Assembly (NCBI RefSeq): GCF_040675855.1
Contig: NZ_JBEGIK010000001.1
Coordinates: forward strand, 2,542,001 to 2,606,000
DNA: 64,000 nt
Direction: 5' to 3'
Origin: Microbacterium sp. LWH3-1.2
GTDB lineage: Bacteria > Actinomycetota > Actinomycetes > Actinomycetales > Microbacteriaceae
This document shows, piece after piece, positions 15,426 to 24,175 of the stretch. Position 1 is the first letter of the stretch. Each line of letters opens with the position of its first letter. The position numbers and the translations under genes are program-made. The notes beneath the pieces are model-generated. The model saw only the letters and a program-made list of their open reading frames with translations. It was not told the DNA's origin and did no database searches.

Positions 15426-16766
15426 GTGCACAGTCTGTCCCGTCCTCGCACGACGGGACCGCGAGCATATGCCTGGATCATCTGGACGGTCGGCGTCGCC
15501 GGATACGTCCTCGCGATCACGAACCGCTCGTCCCTGAGCGCGGTGGGCGTCGACGCGGCGGCGCGTTTCGACGCCGACGCCGCCACGCTGTCGCTCTTCG
15601 CGGTGGTGCAGCTCGCGGTGTACGGCGGCATGCAGATCCCGATCGGCGTGCTGCTCGACCGGTATGGTGCCCGGCCGATCATGACGGTCGGGATGCTGCT
15701 GATGGCGGTGGGACAGCTCACCATGGCGATCTCGCCCAGTGTCGGGGTGGCGATCCTCGCGCGCATGTTGCTGGGAGCCGGAGACGCCGCGATCTTCCCC
15801 GGGGTGCTGCGACTCATCGCGACGTGGTTTCCCGCGCAGCGCGGCCCGATCATGGTGCAGCTGACCGGCATCGTGGGGCAGGCCGGCCAGCTGGTGGCGC
15901 TGATCCCGCTCGCGGCGCTGCTGCACGCCACGTCCTGGACGATCACGTTCGGCAGCATCTCCGGACTCGGCGTGCTGTTCGCGATCCTCGTGTTCCTCCT
16001 GATCCGCAACCACCCGGCGGACCGCGACGAAGACGTGTCGGTCGACACCGACACCGGCGCGATCCGGGTCGTGACGTCGTCGGTCGACACCGGCGTCGGC
16101 ATCCGCGCGGCCTGGGCGCACCCGGGGACGCGCCTGGCGTTCTGGTCGCACTTCACGACGCCGTTCGCGGGCACCGCCTTCGTCCTCCTGTGGGGCATGC
16201 CGTTCCTCACCGCCGGTGAAGGCCTCAGCACAGCCGGAGCCGCGTCGATCATGTCGCTGTACGTCGTCGTGGGCATGGCGCTCGGGCCGATCATGGGCGA
16301 GCTGTCGCGGCGTAACCCGCATCTGCGCTCACGCGCATTGGTGCTGCCCACCGTCGCCGTACAGGCGCTCGCCTGGCTCGCCGTCATCGCGTACCCCGGT
16401 CCTGCTCCGCTGTGGCTGCTGATCGCGCTCGCCGTCGCCCTTGCGACCGGCGGACCGGCCTCGATGATCGCGTTCGACCATGCCCGCACCCACAACCCGT
16501 CGCATCGACTCAGCACAGCGACGGGGGTGACCAATGCCGGCGGCTTCCTCGCGGCGCTGGTCGCGATCCTCCTCATAGGTCTCGCGCTCGACCTGCAGGG
16601 CGCCGGCACGCCGGCGACGTACAACCTCGACGCGTTCCGCCTGGCGTTCCTCATGCAGGTGCCGCTGTGGGCGCTCGGCAGCACCTTCATCGTCGTCGAG
16701 CGCAAGCGCACACGCATCCGTCTGGGAATGGAGCCGCCGAGGCCGCCGCGTCTCCCACGCGGCTGA
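15426..16766 (+). CDS. Major facilitator superfamily transporter
   Basis: A 446-residue integral membrane transporter with about 12 hydrophobic helices. The MFS loop 2-3 motif is visible as GVLLDRYGARPIM, and helix 4 has ARMLLGAGDAAIFPGVLR, which resembles nitrate/sugar-phosphate-type MFS members. The end is basic (ERKRTRIRL). It starts with GTG at 15426 just after GAAGG. It probably acts as a proton-coupled carrier in the cytoplasmic membrane; the substrate cannot be predicted. psuG follows about 100 bases downstream on the same strand, so nucleoside-related uptake is possible but unproven. Confidence 0.85.
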   Translation: MHSLSRPRTTGPRAYAWIIWTVGVAGYVLAITNRSSLSAVGVDAAARFDADAATLSLFAVVQLAVYGGMQIPIGVLLDRYGARPIMTVGMLLMAVGQLTMAISPSVGVAILARMLLGAGDAAIFPGVLRLIATWFPAQRGPIMVQLTGIVGQAGQLVALIPLAALLHATSWTITFGSISGLGVLFAILVFLLIRNHPADRDEDVSVDTDTGAIRVVTSSVDTGVGIRAAWAHPGTRLAFWSHFTTPFAGTAFVLLWGMPFLTAGEGLSTAGAASIMSLYVVVGMALGPIMGELSRRNPHLRSRALVLPTVAVQALAWLAVIAYPGPAPLWLLIALAVALATGGPASMIAFDHARTHNPSHRLSTATGVTNAGGFLAALVAILLIGLALDLQGAGTPATYNLDAFRLAFLMQVPLWALGSTFIVVERKRTRIRLGMEPPRPPRLPRG

Positions 16767-16866
16767 GCGCCGGAGCCGCGCGACTCGAGCCCGCATCCGT
16801 GAGATGGCGGCATTCGCTCGATACTGTGTCCCTGTCCGGGGAGGAAGAGCTGCCCGGATCGAAAGG

Positions 16867-17787
16867 ATGCCCGTGTCCGATCCCCTCGTCATCGCTCCGG
16901 AGGTGCGCGACGCCGTCGCAGCGGGCGATCCTGTGCTCGCACTCGAGTCCACGATTATCACGCACGGCCTGCCGCGGCCCCGCAATGTCGTGGTCGCCCT
17001 CGAAGCCGAGGCCCGCGTACGGGCGCTGGGCGTCGTCCCGGCGACGATCGGCATCGTGGACGGCCGGCCTACCGTCGGTCTTTCGCCTGATGAGATCGAG
17101 CGCCTCTCGACGATCGAGGGCGTCGTGAAGGCGAGTGTGCGCGATGTGCCGGTGGCGGTGGTCAAGGGGCTGAGCGCCGGCACCACTGTCGCCGCAACGG
17201 CGCACCTCGCGGCGAGGGCGGGTGTACGGGTCTTCTCGACCGGAGGACTCGGCGGGGTGCACCGGGGCGCCGCGCGGACCTTCGACGAGTCCGCCGACCT
17301 GCCGACTCTCGCGGGCCTCCCGCTCGTGGTGGTGAGTGCGGGCGTCAAATCGATCCTGGACATCGCGCTGACCCTCGAGCGGCTCGAGACCTTGAACCTC
17401 GCCGTGGTGGGCTACCGCACCACGGACTATCCCGGCTTCTACATAGGCGACTCCGGCCACGACGTCGAGTACTCGGTGGACTCCCCCGCCGAGATCGCCG
17501 CGATCGCCCGCACGCGCGATGCCCTGGGCATCACGTCGACGCTGCTGGTCGCCAATCCGGTGGCCGCGGATCGCCAGCTCGACCCGGCGCTGCATGACGA
17601 CGTGCTTTCGAGAGCGCTCGCTGCGGCCGAGGCCAAGGGCATCTCAGGGCACTCCACGACGCCGTTCCTGCTCGACTTCTTCCAGCGCGAGACGGGCGGG
17701 CGCAGCCTGGACGTCAACGTGTCCGTCTACCGCGGGAACGTCGACCTGGGCGCGCGCATCGCGCAGGCGCTCGCCGGCGACTCCTGA
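16867..17787 (+). CDS. psuG: Pseudouridine-5'-phosphate glycosidase
   Basis: A 306-residue enzyme that splits pseudouridine 5'-phosphate into uracil and ribose 5-phosphate (reversibly), using Mn2+. Family hallmarks are ALESTIITHGLPRPRN near the N-terminus, the catalytic Lys in ASVRDVPVAVVKG, FSTGGLGGVHRGA, VVSAGVKSILD and the end GHSTTPFLLD. ATG 16867 is preceded by GAAAGG. Its TGA overlaps the ATG of a PfkB-type kinase gene in TGATG, which fits the known psuG-psuK pairing: the kinase phosphorylates pseudouridine and PsuG cleaves the product. The two probably salvage pseudouridine from RNA turnover. Confidence 0.92.
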   Translation: MPVSDPLVIAPEVRDAVAAGDPVLALESTIITHGLPRPRNVVVALEAEARVRALGVVPATIGIVDGRPTVGLSPDEIERLSTIEGVVKASVRDVPVAVVKGLSAGTTVAATAHLAARAGVRVFSTGGLGGVHRGAARTFDESADLPTLAGLPLVVVSAGVKSILDIALTLERLETLNLAVVGYRTTDYPGFYIGDSGHDVEYSVDSPAEIAAIARTRDALGITSTLLVANPVAADRQLDPALHDDVLSRALAAAEAKGISGHSTTPFLLDFFQRETGGRSLDVNVSVYRGNVDLGARIAQALAGDS

Positions 17788-18623
17788 TGCTCGTCGTGAT
17801 CGGCGATCTCGTCGCCGACCTGATCGTCCTCGGTGGCACGGCGCTCGAGCGCGGCACGGACAACCCCGCCGAGGTGCGCCTGACGCGGGGAGGAAGCGCC
17901 GCGAACGTGGCGGTGGCGGCTGCGGTGCGGCATCCGTCCCGCTTCATCGGCCGTGTCGGCCAAGACACCCTCGCCCTCGCGCTCGTCGGAGAACTCGAGG
18001 CCGCCGGCGTCGACGCCAAGGTGCAGCGGCACGGTCGCACCGGCTCGATCGTCGTGCTCGTGGACGCCGTGGGCGAGCGCACCATGATCACCGACCGTGG
18101 CGCCGCGGCCGAGCTCGACGACATCGACCCGGCGTGGCTCGCCGACGCCGATTGGGTCCACGTGCCGCTGTACGGCTTCGCGACGGTGCGCTCGACGCGG
18201 GCGGTGACGGATGCTGCGACCCGGGCGTCCGCGCGGGGTGCCCAGGTGAGCCTCGACCTGTCGAGCGTGGCGACGATGCGCGCGCTCGGCGGTGAGAGGC
18301 TCCGGCGCGTCCTCGCGGAGCTTCGCCCTGAAGTCGTGTTCGCGAACGATGACGAGGCGCGTCTGGCCCGCGAACTCGGCGTGGAGCGCACTGGGGTGTA
18401 CGTGGTCAAACGGGGCGCCGAGCCCGTGCTGGTCTCCGCCGACGGGGCGACGACGGAGGTGCCCGTCGAAAGGGTGGACGACGTCGTCGACTCGACCGGT
18501 GCGGGCGACGCCTTCGCAGCGGGTTTCATCGTGGCGGCGCTGGAGGGTGCCGACCCGCGCGAGAGCGCCCGGGCGGGCAGCGTGCTCGCGATGAGGGCGC
18601 TGCGCCGGCCGGGCGCTCTGTGA
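17787..18623 (+). CDS. PfkB family sugar kinase, probable pseudouridine kinase
   Basis: A 278-residue PfkB-type kinase. The N-terminal glycine motif is RGGSAANVAVAAA and the C-terminal signature with the catalytic Asp is DSTGAGDAFAAGF. The start codon overlaps the psuG stop, so it is translationally coupled. Pseudouridine kinase (PsuK) belongs to this family and pairs with PsuG, so phosphorylation of pseudouridine is the best guess; ribokinase-like activity on another sugar is the alternative. At 278 residues it is a little shorter than typical ribokinases (about 300). Confidence 0.8.
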   Translation: MLVVIGDLVADLIVLGGTALERGTDNPAEVRLTRGGSAANVAVAAAVRHPSRFIGRVGQDTLALALVGELEAAGVDAKVQRHGRTGSIVVLVDAVGERTMITDRGAAAELDDIDPAWLADADWVHVPLYGFATVRSTRAVTDAATRASARGAQVSLDLSSVATMRALGGERLRRVLAELRPEVVFANDDEARLARELGVERTGVYVVKRGAEPVLVSADGATTEVPVERVDDVVDSTGAGDAFAAGFIVAALEGADPRESARAGSVLAMRALRRPGAL

Positions 18624-18629
18624 CGGCGC

Positions 18630-19076
18630 TCAGACGGTCTGAAGGCGCTCCAGCACGCCCTCGATATCGTCGATGAACGAGTTGTAGCCCGCGATGGTCG
18701 CGGCGACCTGCTCGTCGGAGAAGTCGCTGCGGTCCTGGCGGATCGTGAGAACCGTGCCGTCGCCGGACTCCTCGAGGTCGAACAGCACCGGGAGGCCCGC
18801 GTCGTCGCCGGGCTGGTCGGTCAGCGTCATCGCGAGGTGCGACGGCGGCTCGACCACCTTGTACTCCCCCGCCCAGTCGATGCGGTTGCCGTCGGGCAGC
18901 AGCATCACAGCGCGGAAGACGCCCCCCGGCCGCACGTCCATCATGAGGCTGTCCTGCGGCACCTCGACGGCGGCCGTACCGAACCACACGGCGAAGTGCT
19001 CGGGCTTCGTCAAGGTCTCGAACACCAGTTCGCGCGGCGCCCGCAGGGTGCGCGTGACGGTGAAGTACTCAGTCAT
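18630..19076 (-). CDS. SRPBCC (AHSA1-like) domain protein
   Basis: A 148-residue protein with the START/Bet v1-like fold of the AHSA1 group: FTVTRTLRAPRELVFETLTKPEHFAVWFG, then PGGVFRAVM, SHLAMTLTD and a C-terminal helix YNSFIDDIEGVLERL. Such proteins bind hydrophobic ligands. It overlaps the end of the upstream arsR-type gene by 8 bases, the standard pairing in which the regulator controls the SRPBCC gene. Its 3' end faces the PfkB gene with only 6 bases between. The ligand is unknown. Confidence 0.85.
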   Translation of the reverse strand: MTEYFTVTRTLRAPRELVFETLTKPEHFAVWFGTAAVEVPQDSLMMDVRPGGVFRAVMLLPDGNRIDWAGEYKVVEPPSHLAMTLTDQPGDDAGLPVLFDLEESGDGTVLTIRQDRSDFSDEQVAATIAGYNSFIDDIEGVLERLQTV

Positions 19077-19455
19077 GGTCGTTCTCCTTCTCGGTGGGTG
19101 CGGCGGTGCCGCCGGTCGGTGTGCGGGGCGCCCCGAACTGCTGCAGGGCGTTGAGGTAGTGATCGAGGGCACCGAGGCTGTCCTCCCAGAACTGCGCGTA
19201 CCCGCCGATCCATTCGGACGCCGTCGCCAGGGGCCGGGCGTCGAGCCGGGCCGGGCGGTACTGGGCGTTGCGGCCCCGGGTGACGAGCCCCGCCCCCTCG
19301 AGGACGCGCAGGTGCTTCGATACCGCGGCGAAGGTCATCTCGAACGGCTCGGCGAGTTCGCCCACCGTCGCCTCGCCTTCGCTGAGCCGCGCGAGCATCG
19401 CGCGACGCGTCGGGTCGGCGAGTGCCGCGAAGGTGCGGCTCAGTGCATCGGTCAT
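19069..19455 (-). CDS. ArsR family transcriptional repressor
   Basis: A 128-residue winged-helix repressor: LSRTFAALADPTRRAMLARLSEGEATVGELAE, then MTFAAVSKHLRVLEGAGLV (recognition helix) and NAQYRPARL. No Cys-based metal site is present, so this is a non-metal ArsR of the type paired with SRPBCC genes. ATG 19455 has AGGAGG just upstream; a longer frame to 19512 would run through the promoter and is rejected. The operator and promoter directly upstream point to self-repression, possibly with control of the divergent reductase-like gene. Confidence 0.9.
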   Translation of the reverse strand: MTDALSRTFAALADPTRRAMLARLSEGEATVGELAEPFEMTFAAVSKHLRVLEGAGLVTRGRNAQYRPARLDARPLATASEWIGGYAQFWEDSLGALDHYLNALQQFGAPRTPTGGTAAPTEKENDHD

Positions 19456-19469
19456 CGCGCCTCCTGTAC

Positions 19470-19512
19470 TCAACCAATTGGTACAGTACCGTATGGTTGA
19501 ATATCTTGTCAA
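19470..19512 (-). promoter_or_regulatory. arsR promoter with overlapping long operator
   Basis: On the minus strand a perfect -35 TTGACA (19512-19507) and a -10 TACTGT (19488-19483) are 18 bases apart. A 31-base inverted repeat centred on 19485 (TCAACCAATTGGTAC on the left, 12 of 15 positions matching on the right) covers the -10 and start region, so a bound dimer would block transcription. Confidence 0.7.
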
Positions 19513-19546
19513 GGCATGTGTCCGACGTGCGCGCTAGCGTGACCGC

Positions 19547-20116
19547 ATGGCCCGCGTCGTCTACTACACCGCCTCCACGCTCAACGGCTTTCTCGCCGAC
19601 GATCACGACTCGCTCGAGTGGCTTTTCGCCGCACCTGGCGGCGAAGGAGGCGACGAGGACTTCCAGAGATTCCTTTCGGGCATCGGCGTGCTCGTGCAGG
19701 GTTCGTCGACCTACCGGTGGGTGCTCGAGCACGAGGACCTGGTCGCACACCCCGAGAAGTGGCCCTCTTACTACGGCGACCGCCCCACGTGGGTGTTCAC
19801 AAGCAAGGATCAGCCAGTCGTGCCGGGCGTCGACATCCGGTTCGCCGCGGGCGACGTCCGCGAGACGTGGCCGATGATCCGGGAGGCGGCCGGCGACCGC
19901 GACGTGTGGATCGTGGGTGGTGGCGACCTCGCGGGCCAGTTCGCCGACGCGGGACTGCTCGACGAGATCCGCGTCTCGATCGCCCCGGCGACCTTGCCGT
20001 CGGGAAAGCCCCTCCTCCCCCGTAGCCTCGGTGCCGACCGTCTGGAGCTGACCGCCGTTCGACAGGCGGGCGCCTTCGCCGAGCTGACCTACGCGGTGAA
20101 GGGCGGCGCGGCATGA
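19547..20116 (+). CDS. Dihydrofolate reductase family protein (RibD C-terminal type)
   Basis: A 189-residue protein of the DHFR/RibD-C fold. Typical pieces are VVYYTASTLNGFLADDHDSLEWL at the start, VLVQGSSTYRWVLE, and WIVGGGDLAGQFADAGLLDEIRVSIAP, where GGG binds NADPH. Such proteins are NADPH-dependent reductases of unknown substrate, often with ArsR or SRPBCC neighbours. It is divergent from arsR across the long operator, so both may be controlled together. A 28-codon frame overlapping its stop is not considered a gene. Confidence 0.85.
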   Translation: MARVVYYTASTLNGFLADDHDSLEWLFAAPGGEGGDEDFQRFLSGIGVLVQGSSTYRWVLEHEDLVAHPEKWPSYYGDRPTWVFTSKDQPVVPGVDIRFAAGDVRETWPMIREAAGDRDVWIVGGGDLAGQFADAGLLDEIRVSIAPATLPSGKPLLPRSLGADRLELTAVRQAGAFAELTYAVKGGAA

Positions 20117-20217
20117 GCGGACGCTGGCAGCGGGGCGTTCGGGACGAGCTGCTGCGGTGGATCGTCGATCGCGGTCGGAGTATGCGCGAGTCCGCATGAC
20201 CCCGCCATGATGGCTGC

Positions 20218-20979
20218 TCAGTGGGCGGTCGGCAAGATCTCGGTCCACTGACCGAATTTCGGCTCGCGTCCGTCGCCCGACGAGGTGCCCGCCAAGCGGC
20301 GCCTCACCCACGGGCCGACGTGCTCGCGGTAGTAGGCCGCGCCGCGCGGTCCCATCGGGGGCAGCGGCGGCTGCGACCACCACTCCGGCACCGGCTCGAC
20401 GCCGAGCGAGCTCAGCACGCGCGCGGCGACGCGATGGTGCCCGCGCGAGTTCATGTGCAGGCGGTCGTCCGACCAGTACGGCGGCGTCGCCAGCTCCTCG
20501 TCGAACCAGTTGTACGCCTGCACGACGTCGGTGCGCTCGGCCAGACGCGCCTCGACGGCGTACGACAGCAGGTCGCCGCGCCGCTGGATCACGCGCTTCA
20601 GCGGCAGCTGCGCAGTCGGGTTGGCCCCGGAGAGCACGATCAGCTGGACGCCCTCCTCGTCGCAGCGGCGCAGCACCGTCTCGAAGGCCGCCAGCACGTG
20701 CGCGACGCTCGTGCGAGGCCGCAGCATGTCGTTGCCGCCGCCGTTGAACGAGAGGTGCGTCGGCTTCAGCGCGAGCGCCGGCTCGAGCTGCTGCTCGACG
20801 ATCGGCCAGACGAGCTTGCCGCGGATCGCGAGGTTGGCGTACTCGACACCCTCGCCGGTGGTGTTCGCCCAACCCTGCGCGACGAGGTCGGCCCAGCCGC
20901 GCACGTGTCCGTCGGGCAGCTCGTCGCCCACGCCCTCGGTGAACGAGTCGCCGATTGCGACGTATCGAACGGATGCCAC
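20218..20979 (-). CDS. SGNH/GDSL hydrolase
   Basis: A 253-residue esterase/lipase-type enzyme with all SGNH blocks: GDSFTEG with Ser12 as nucleophile (block I), NLAIRG (block II), NGGGND (block III) and DRLHMNSRGHH with the catalytic Asp and His (block V). No signal peptide is seen, so it probably acts in the cytoplasm. It starts with GTG at 20979. The C-terminal extension (PEWWSQPPLPPMGPRGAAYYREHVGPWVRRRL) is typical of the actinobacterial subgroup. The substrate is unknown, perhaps an acyl or acetyl ester. Confidence 0.9.
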   Translation of the reverse strand: MASVRYVAIGDSFTEGVGDELPDGHVRGWADLVAQGWANTTGEGVEYANLAIRGKLVWPIVEQQLEPALALKPTHLSFNGGGNDMLRPRTSVAHVLAAFETVLRRCDEEGVQLIVLSGANPTAQLPLKRVIQRRGDLLSYAVEARLAERTDVVQAYNWFDEELATPPYWSDDRLHMNSRGHHRVAARVLSSLGVEPVPEWWSQPPLPPMGPRGAAYYREHVGPWVRRRLAGTSSGDGREPKFGQWTEILPTAH

Positions 20980-21021
20980 GCGCTCAAGCCTACGACCGGC
21001 AGGGAGCGCGTCCGGCCCGAC

Positions 21022-22374
21022 TCAGCGGTCGTCGAGCGCGATCCCCCGCCGATCCACGAGTCCCCACGCTGCGGCCGCAGCCACGGCGAAGAAGACCGCG
21101 AACACGACGAACAGCACGGGTGCGCCGCCGGCCACGAGCAGCGGCGGCACGACAAGGGGTGCCACGATCGACGCGATACGCCCGACCCCGGCCGCCCAGC
21201 CCGAGCCGGTGGCGCGCAGCGACGTCGGGTACATCTCCGGAGTCACGGCGTACAGCGCGCCCCATGCGCCGAGGTTGAAGAACGACAGCGCCATGCCGGC
21301 CACGATGATGGCGCCGGGTCCGGATGCGGTGCCGAAGAAGATCGCCGACACCGCCGAGCCCACCAGGAAGACCGAAAGCGTCGCGCGACGCCCCCACACC
21401 TCGATGAGCCAGGCCGCGACCGCGTATCCGGGCAGCTGCGCCAGCGTGATGATCAGGGTGAAGCCGAAGGATCGCACGAGGTCATACCCCTGGGCGACGA
21501 GGATCGACGGGATCCAGATGAACGCGCCGTAGTACGAGAAGTTGACGCAGAACCACACCAGCCAGAGGCACGCGGTGCGGACACGGAACTCGGGAGACCA
21601 CAGTGTGCGAAGTCGTTGCCCCAGCGAGGTCGCGGCGGCGGGTGGCGCCGTCGTCCGGCCCGTGGAGGCGAGGGGAGGCACGCCGGCCGCGTCTTCGAAC
21701 GCGCGCACGACGGACTCCGCCTGGCCGACGTGCCCTCGTCGCTCGAGCCAGCGCGCCGACTCGGGCAGGCCCCACCGCACGATGAGGGCGTACACCGCGG
21801 GGACGGCGCCGAGCACGAAGGCCCAGCGCCAGCCGTCCTCGGAGGCGGGGATCACGAAGTAGCCGATGAGCGCGGCGACGGTCCAGCCGACCGCCCAGAA
21901 GGCCTCGAGGATCACGATCAGTCGACCCCGCATGCGCGCGGGAGCGAATTCGCTCACGTAGGTGCTTGCGACCGGTAGTTCGGCGCCCAATCCCAGACCC
22001 ACGAGGAACCGCAGCACCAGGAGCGCGGCGAGCCCGCCCACGAGCGCACTGGCGCCGGTCGCGAGCCCGTACACGAGCAACGTGAGGGCGAACACCTGGC
22101 GGCGCCCGAACCGGTCGGCGAGCAGACCGCCGACGCTGGCGCCGATCGCCATGCCCACGAAGCCGACCGAGGCGATCCAGCTCGCCTCGGTCGGGGTGAG
22201 CCTCCACTGCGCGGCCAGTGCCGCGATGATGAACGAGATGAGGCCGACGTCCATCGCATCCAGGGCCCATCCGATCCCCGAACCGGTGAGCACGCGCAGG
22301 TGCTTGCGGGTGAGCGGCAACCGGTCGAGGCGCTCGGAGAGCGTCGACGAGGCGCGGGTGGCGGCATCCGTCAT
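21022..22374 (-). CDS. MFS transporter of the sugar/aromatic-acid/NiaP-like group
   Basis: A 450-residue carrier with 12 predicted helices in two halves. Signature pieces are GSGIGWALDAMDVGLISFII at helix 1, GGLLADRFGRRQVF (the loop 2-3 motif), GLGLGAELPVASTYVSEFAPARMRGR at helix 4 and RWGLPESARWLERRG at the middle loop. The pattern fits the group including the niacin transporter NiaP and aromatic-acid symporters; the substrate is not decidable. It lies between the GDSL gene and the LLM oxidoreductase gene, all on the minus strand with short gaps. Confidence 0.87.
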   Translation of the reverse strand: MTDAATRASSTLSERLDRLPLTRKHLRVLTGSGIGWALDAMDVGLISFIIAALAAQWRLTPTEASWIASVGFVGMAIGASVGGLLADRFGRRQVFALTLLVYGLATGASALVGGLAALLVLRFLVGLGLGAELPVASTYVSEFAPARMRGRLIVILEAFWAVGWTVAALIGYFVIPASEDGWRWAFVLGAVPAVYALIVRWGLPESARWLERRGHVGQAESVVRAFEDAAGVPPLASTGRTTAPPAAATSLGQRLRTLWSPEFRVRTACLWLVWFCVNFSYYGAFIWIPSILVAQGYDLVRSFGFTLIITLAQLPGYAVAAWLIEVWGRRATLSVFLVGSAVSAIFFGTASGPGAIIVAGMALSFFNLGAWGALYAVTPEMYPTSLRATGSGWAAGVGRIASIVAPLVVPPLLVAGGAPVLFVVFAVFFAVAAAAAWGLVDRRGIALDDR

Positions 22375-22410
22375 AGCGTCATGGTACGGATGCCGCAGCC
22401 CACGTGGCGC

Positions 22411-23454
22411 TCAGGACAGCATGTCGCGCACGCGGGGCGCCACCTCGGTGCCGAACAGCTCGATGGAGCGCATCATCTTCTCGTGCGAGAGCGTGCCGGT
22501 CGAGAACTTCATGTCGAAGCGCGAGGCACCCAGCGTCTGAACAGTGGCGGCGATCTTGCGGGCGACCGTCTCGGGAGAGCCGACGTACAGCGCGCCCTCG
22601 GGCCCGACATCGTGCTGGAAGCGGAGCCGGCTGTACGTCGGCCAGCCGCGCTCGCGGCCGATGGAGTTGTTCATCGCTTCGAAGCCGTCGTACGCCTCGT
22701 CCCAGGCTTGCTGATCGGTCTCGGCGACGTGGCCCGGCGAGTGCACCCCGACCGGCAGCTGCGGCTGCTCGAAGGTGTCGAGCGACCGACGGTACAGCTC
22801 GGCGAAGGGCGCGAAGCGCCCGGCGGGTCCGCCGATGATCGCGAGCATGAGCCCGTACCCGTAGCGCGCGGCGCGCACGGCCGACTCGGGGGTTCCGCCC
22901 ACGCCGACCCAGGCGCGCAGGCCGGTCTCGGTCTTCGGGAACACGTCAGCGGCGTCGAGCGATGCACGGAGCGTCCCGCTCCAGGTGACAGGCTTCTCCG
23001 TCAGCAGCTGGGAGAAGAGGTCGAGCTTCTCCTCGAACAGCGCCTCGTAGTCGCGCAGGTCGTACCCGAACAGGGGGAACGACTCGATGAACGATCCGCG
23101 GCCGAGGATGACCTCGGCGCGCCCCTTCGAGACCGCGTCCAGGGTCGAGAACCGCTCGAAGACACGCACGGGGTCGTCGCTCGACAGCACGGTGACCGCG
23201 GTGCCGAGGTGGATGCGCTCGGTGCGCGCCGCCGCGGCCGCGAGCACGATCTCGGGGCTCGACACGGCGAACTCGCGGCGGTGGTGCTCCCCCACCCCGA
23301 AGAACGACAGGCCGACACGGTCGGCGAGAACGGCCTGCTCGACGACGTTGCGGATCGTCTGGGCGCCGCTGATCAGCTCGCCGGAGGCGTCGCGGGTCAC
23401 GTCGCCGAAGGTGTCGAGTCCGAGTTCGATCGTGGCGGGATCGACAGAGGTCAT
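22411..23454 (-). CDS. LLM class flavin-dependent oxidoreductase
   Basis: A 347-residue luciferase-like monooxygenase. Typical pieces are IELGLDTFGDV, FFGVGEHHRREFAVSSPEIVLAAAAART, IHLGTAVTVLSSDDPVRVFE, LDAVSKGRAEVILGRGSF and YVGSPETVARKI. The family uses FMNH2 or F420 to oxidise or reduce small substrates. The frame is open upstream to 23715, but similarity begins at the ATG at 23454, where GGAGAAG precedes it. Divergent to it is a phosphoribosyltransferase gene. The substrate is unknown. Confidence 0.88.
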   Translation of the reverse strand: MTSVDPATIELGLDTFGDVTRDASGELISGAQTIRNVVEQAVLADRVGLSFFGVGEHHRREFAVSSPEIVLAAAAARTERIHLGTAVTVLSSDDPVRVFERFSTLDAVSKGRAEVILGRGSFIESFPLFGYDLRDYEALFEEKLDLFSQLLTEKPVTWSGTLRASLDAADVFPKTETGLRAWVGVGGTPESAVRAARYGYGLMLAIIGGPAGRFAPFAELYRRSLDTFEQPQLPVGVHSPGHVAETDQQAWDEAYDGFEAMNNSIGRERGWPTYSRLRFQHDVGPEGALYVGSPETVARKIAATVQTLGASRFDMKFSTGTLSHEKMMRSIELFGTEVAPRVRDMLS

Positions 23455-23545
23455 AAGTGCTTCTCCTTCTATGCATCTGCATGAACCGGTCGGGTGGCAC
23501 CGGCATTCCCGAGACGGTCGCGCCACGCGAGCGTAGCGTGGAGGC

Positions 23546-24175
23546 ATGATCCCTTTCGCGGATCGCCGGGCCGCCGGGCGCGAGCTCGCTGCTGAGCTCG
23601 AAGAATGGCGGGGAACGGATGCCGTGGTCCTCGGCATCCCGAGAGGCGGCGTGGTCGTCGCCGCGGCGGTCGCCGGGGCGCTCGGGCTCGCTCTCGACGC
23701 GGTCGTCGTGCGCAAGCTGGGCGCGTCGGGTCACAAGGAGTACGCGGTCGGGGCGATCGCCGAGGGCGTGCGCATCGTCACTCCGGGCGCGATGCGGTGG
23801 GCGGGCATGTCGTCGCGCGATCTCGAGCGCGTCGAGGCGGCCGAGCGCGACGAGCTGGCCCGGCGGACGGATGCCTTCGGCTCGGCGTCCGTGGATCTCT
23901 CCGGCCGCACCGCCATCGTGGTCGACGACGGCGTCGCGACCGGCGCGACCGCCATCGCGGCGTGCCGCGCGCTGCGCGCCCGCGACCCGGGCCAGATCGT
24001 GCTGGCGGTTCCCGTCGCCCCGGAGCGGTGGGAGCCGCCGGCGGACGCCGTCGACACGTTCGTGTGCCCGTACCGCGAGGCCGACTTCTGGGCCGTGGGG
24101 CAGTACTACGACGACTTCCGTCAGACGACCGACGCCGAGGTCGTGGCGCTGCTGCGCCACGACCCCGGCGACTGA
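23546..24175 (+). CDS. Phosphoribosyltransferase-like protein
   Basis: A 209-residue protein of the type I PRTase fold. The PRPP-binding loop is VVDDGVATGATAIAA, and the N-terminal part has VLGIPRGGVVVAAAVAGALGLALDAVVVRKLGA, seen in a group of stand-alone phosphoribosyltransferases often linked to erythromycin-esterase or dienelactone-hydrolase domains. Here no second domain is fused. The base or acceptor is unknown. It starts with ATG at 23546 and is convergent with the DUF885 gene, whose stop follows directly. Confidence 0.88.
   Translation: MIPFADRRAAGRELAAELEEWRGTDAVVLGIPRGGVVVAAAVAGALGLALDAVVVRKLGASGHKEYAVGAIAEGVRIVTPGAMRWAGMSSRDLERVEAAERDELARRTDAFGSASVDLSGRTAIVVDDGVATGATAIAACRALRARDPGQIVLAVPVAPERWEPPADAVDTFVCPYREADFWAVGQYYDDFRQTTDAEVVALLRHDPGD

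Noticed and set aside
20113..20199. A 28-codon frame overlapping the reductase-like gene stop by ATGA
   Set aside because: Too short, no known family and no conserved feature; kept only as a possible remnant.
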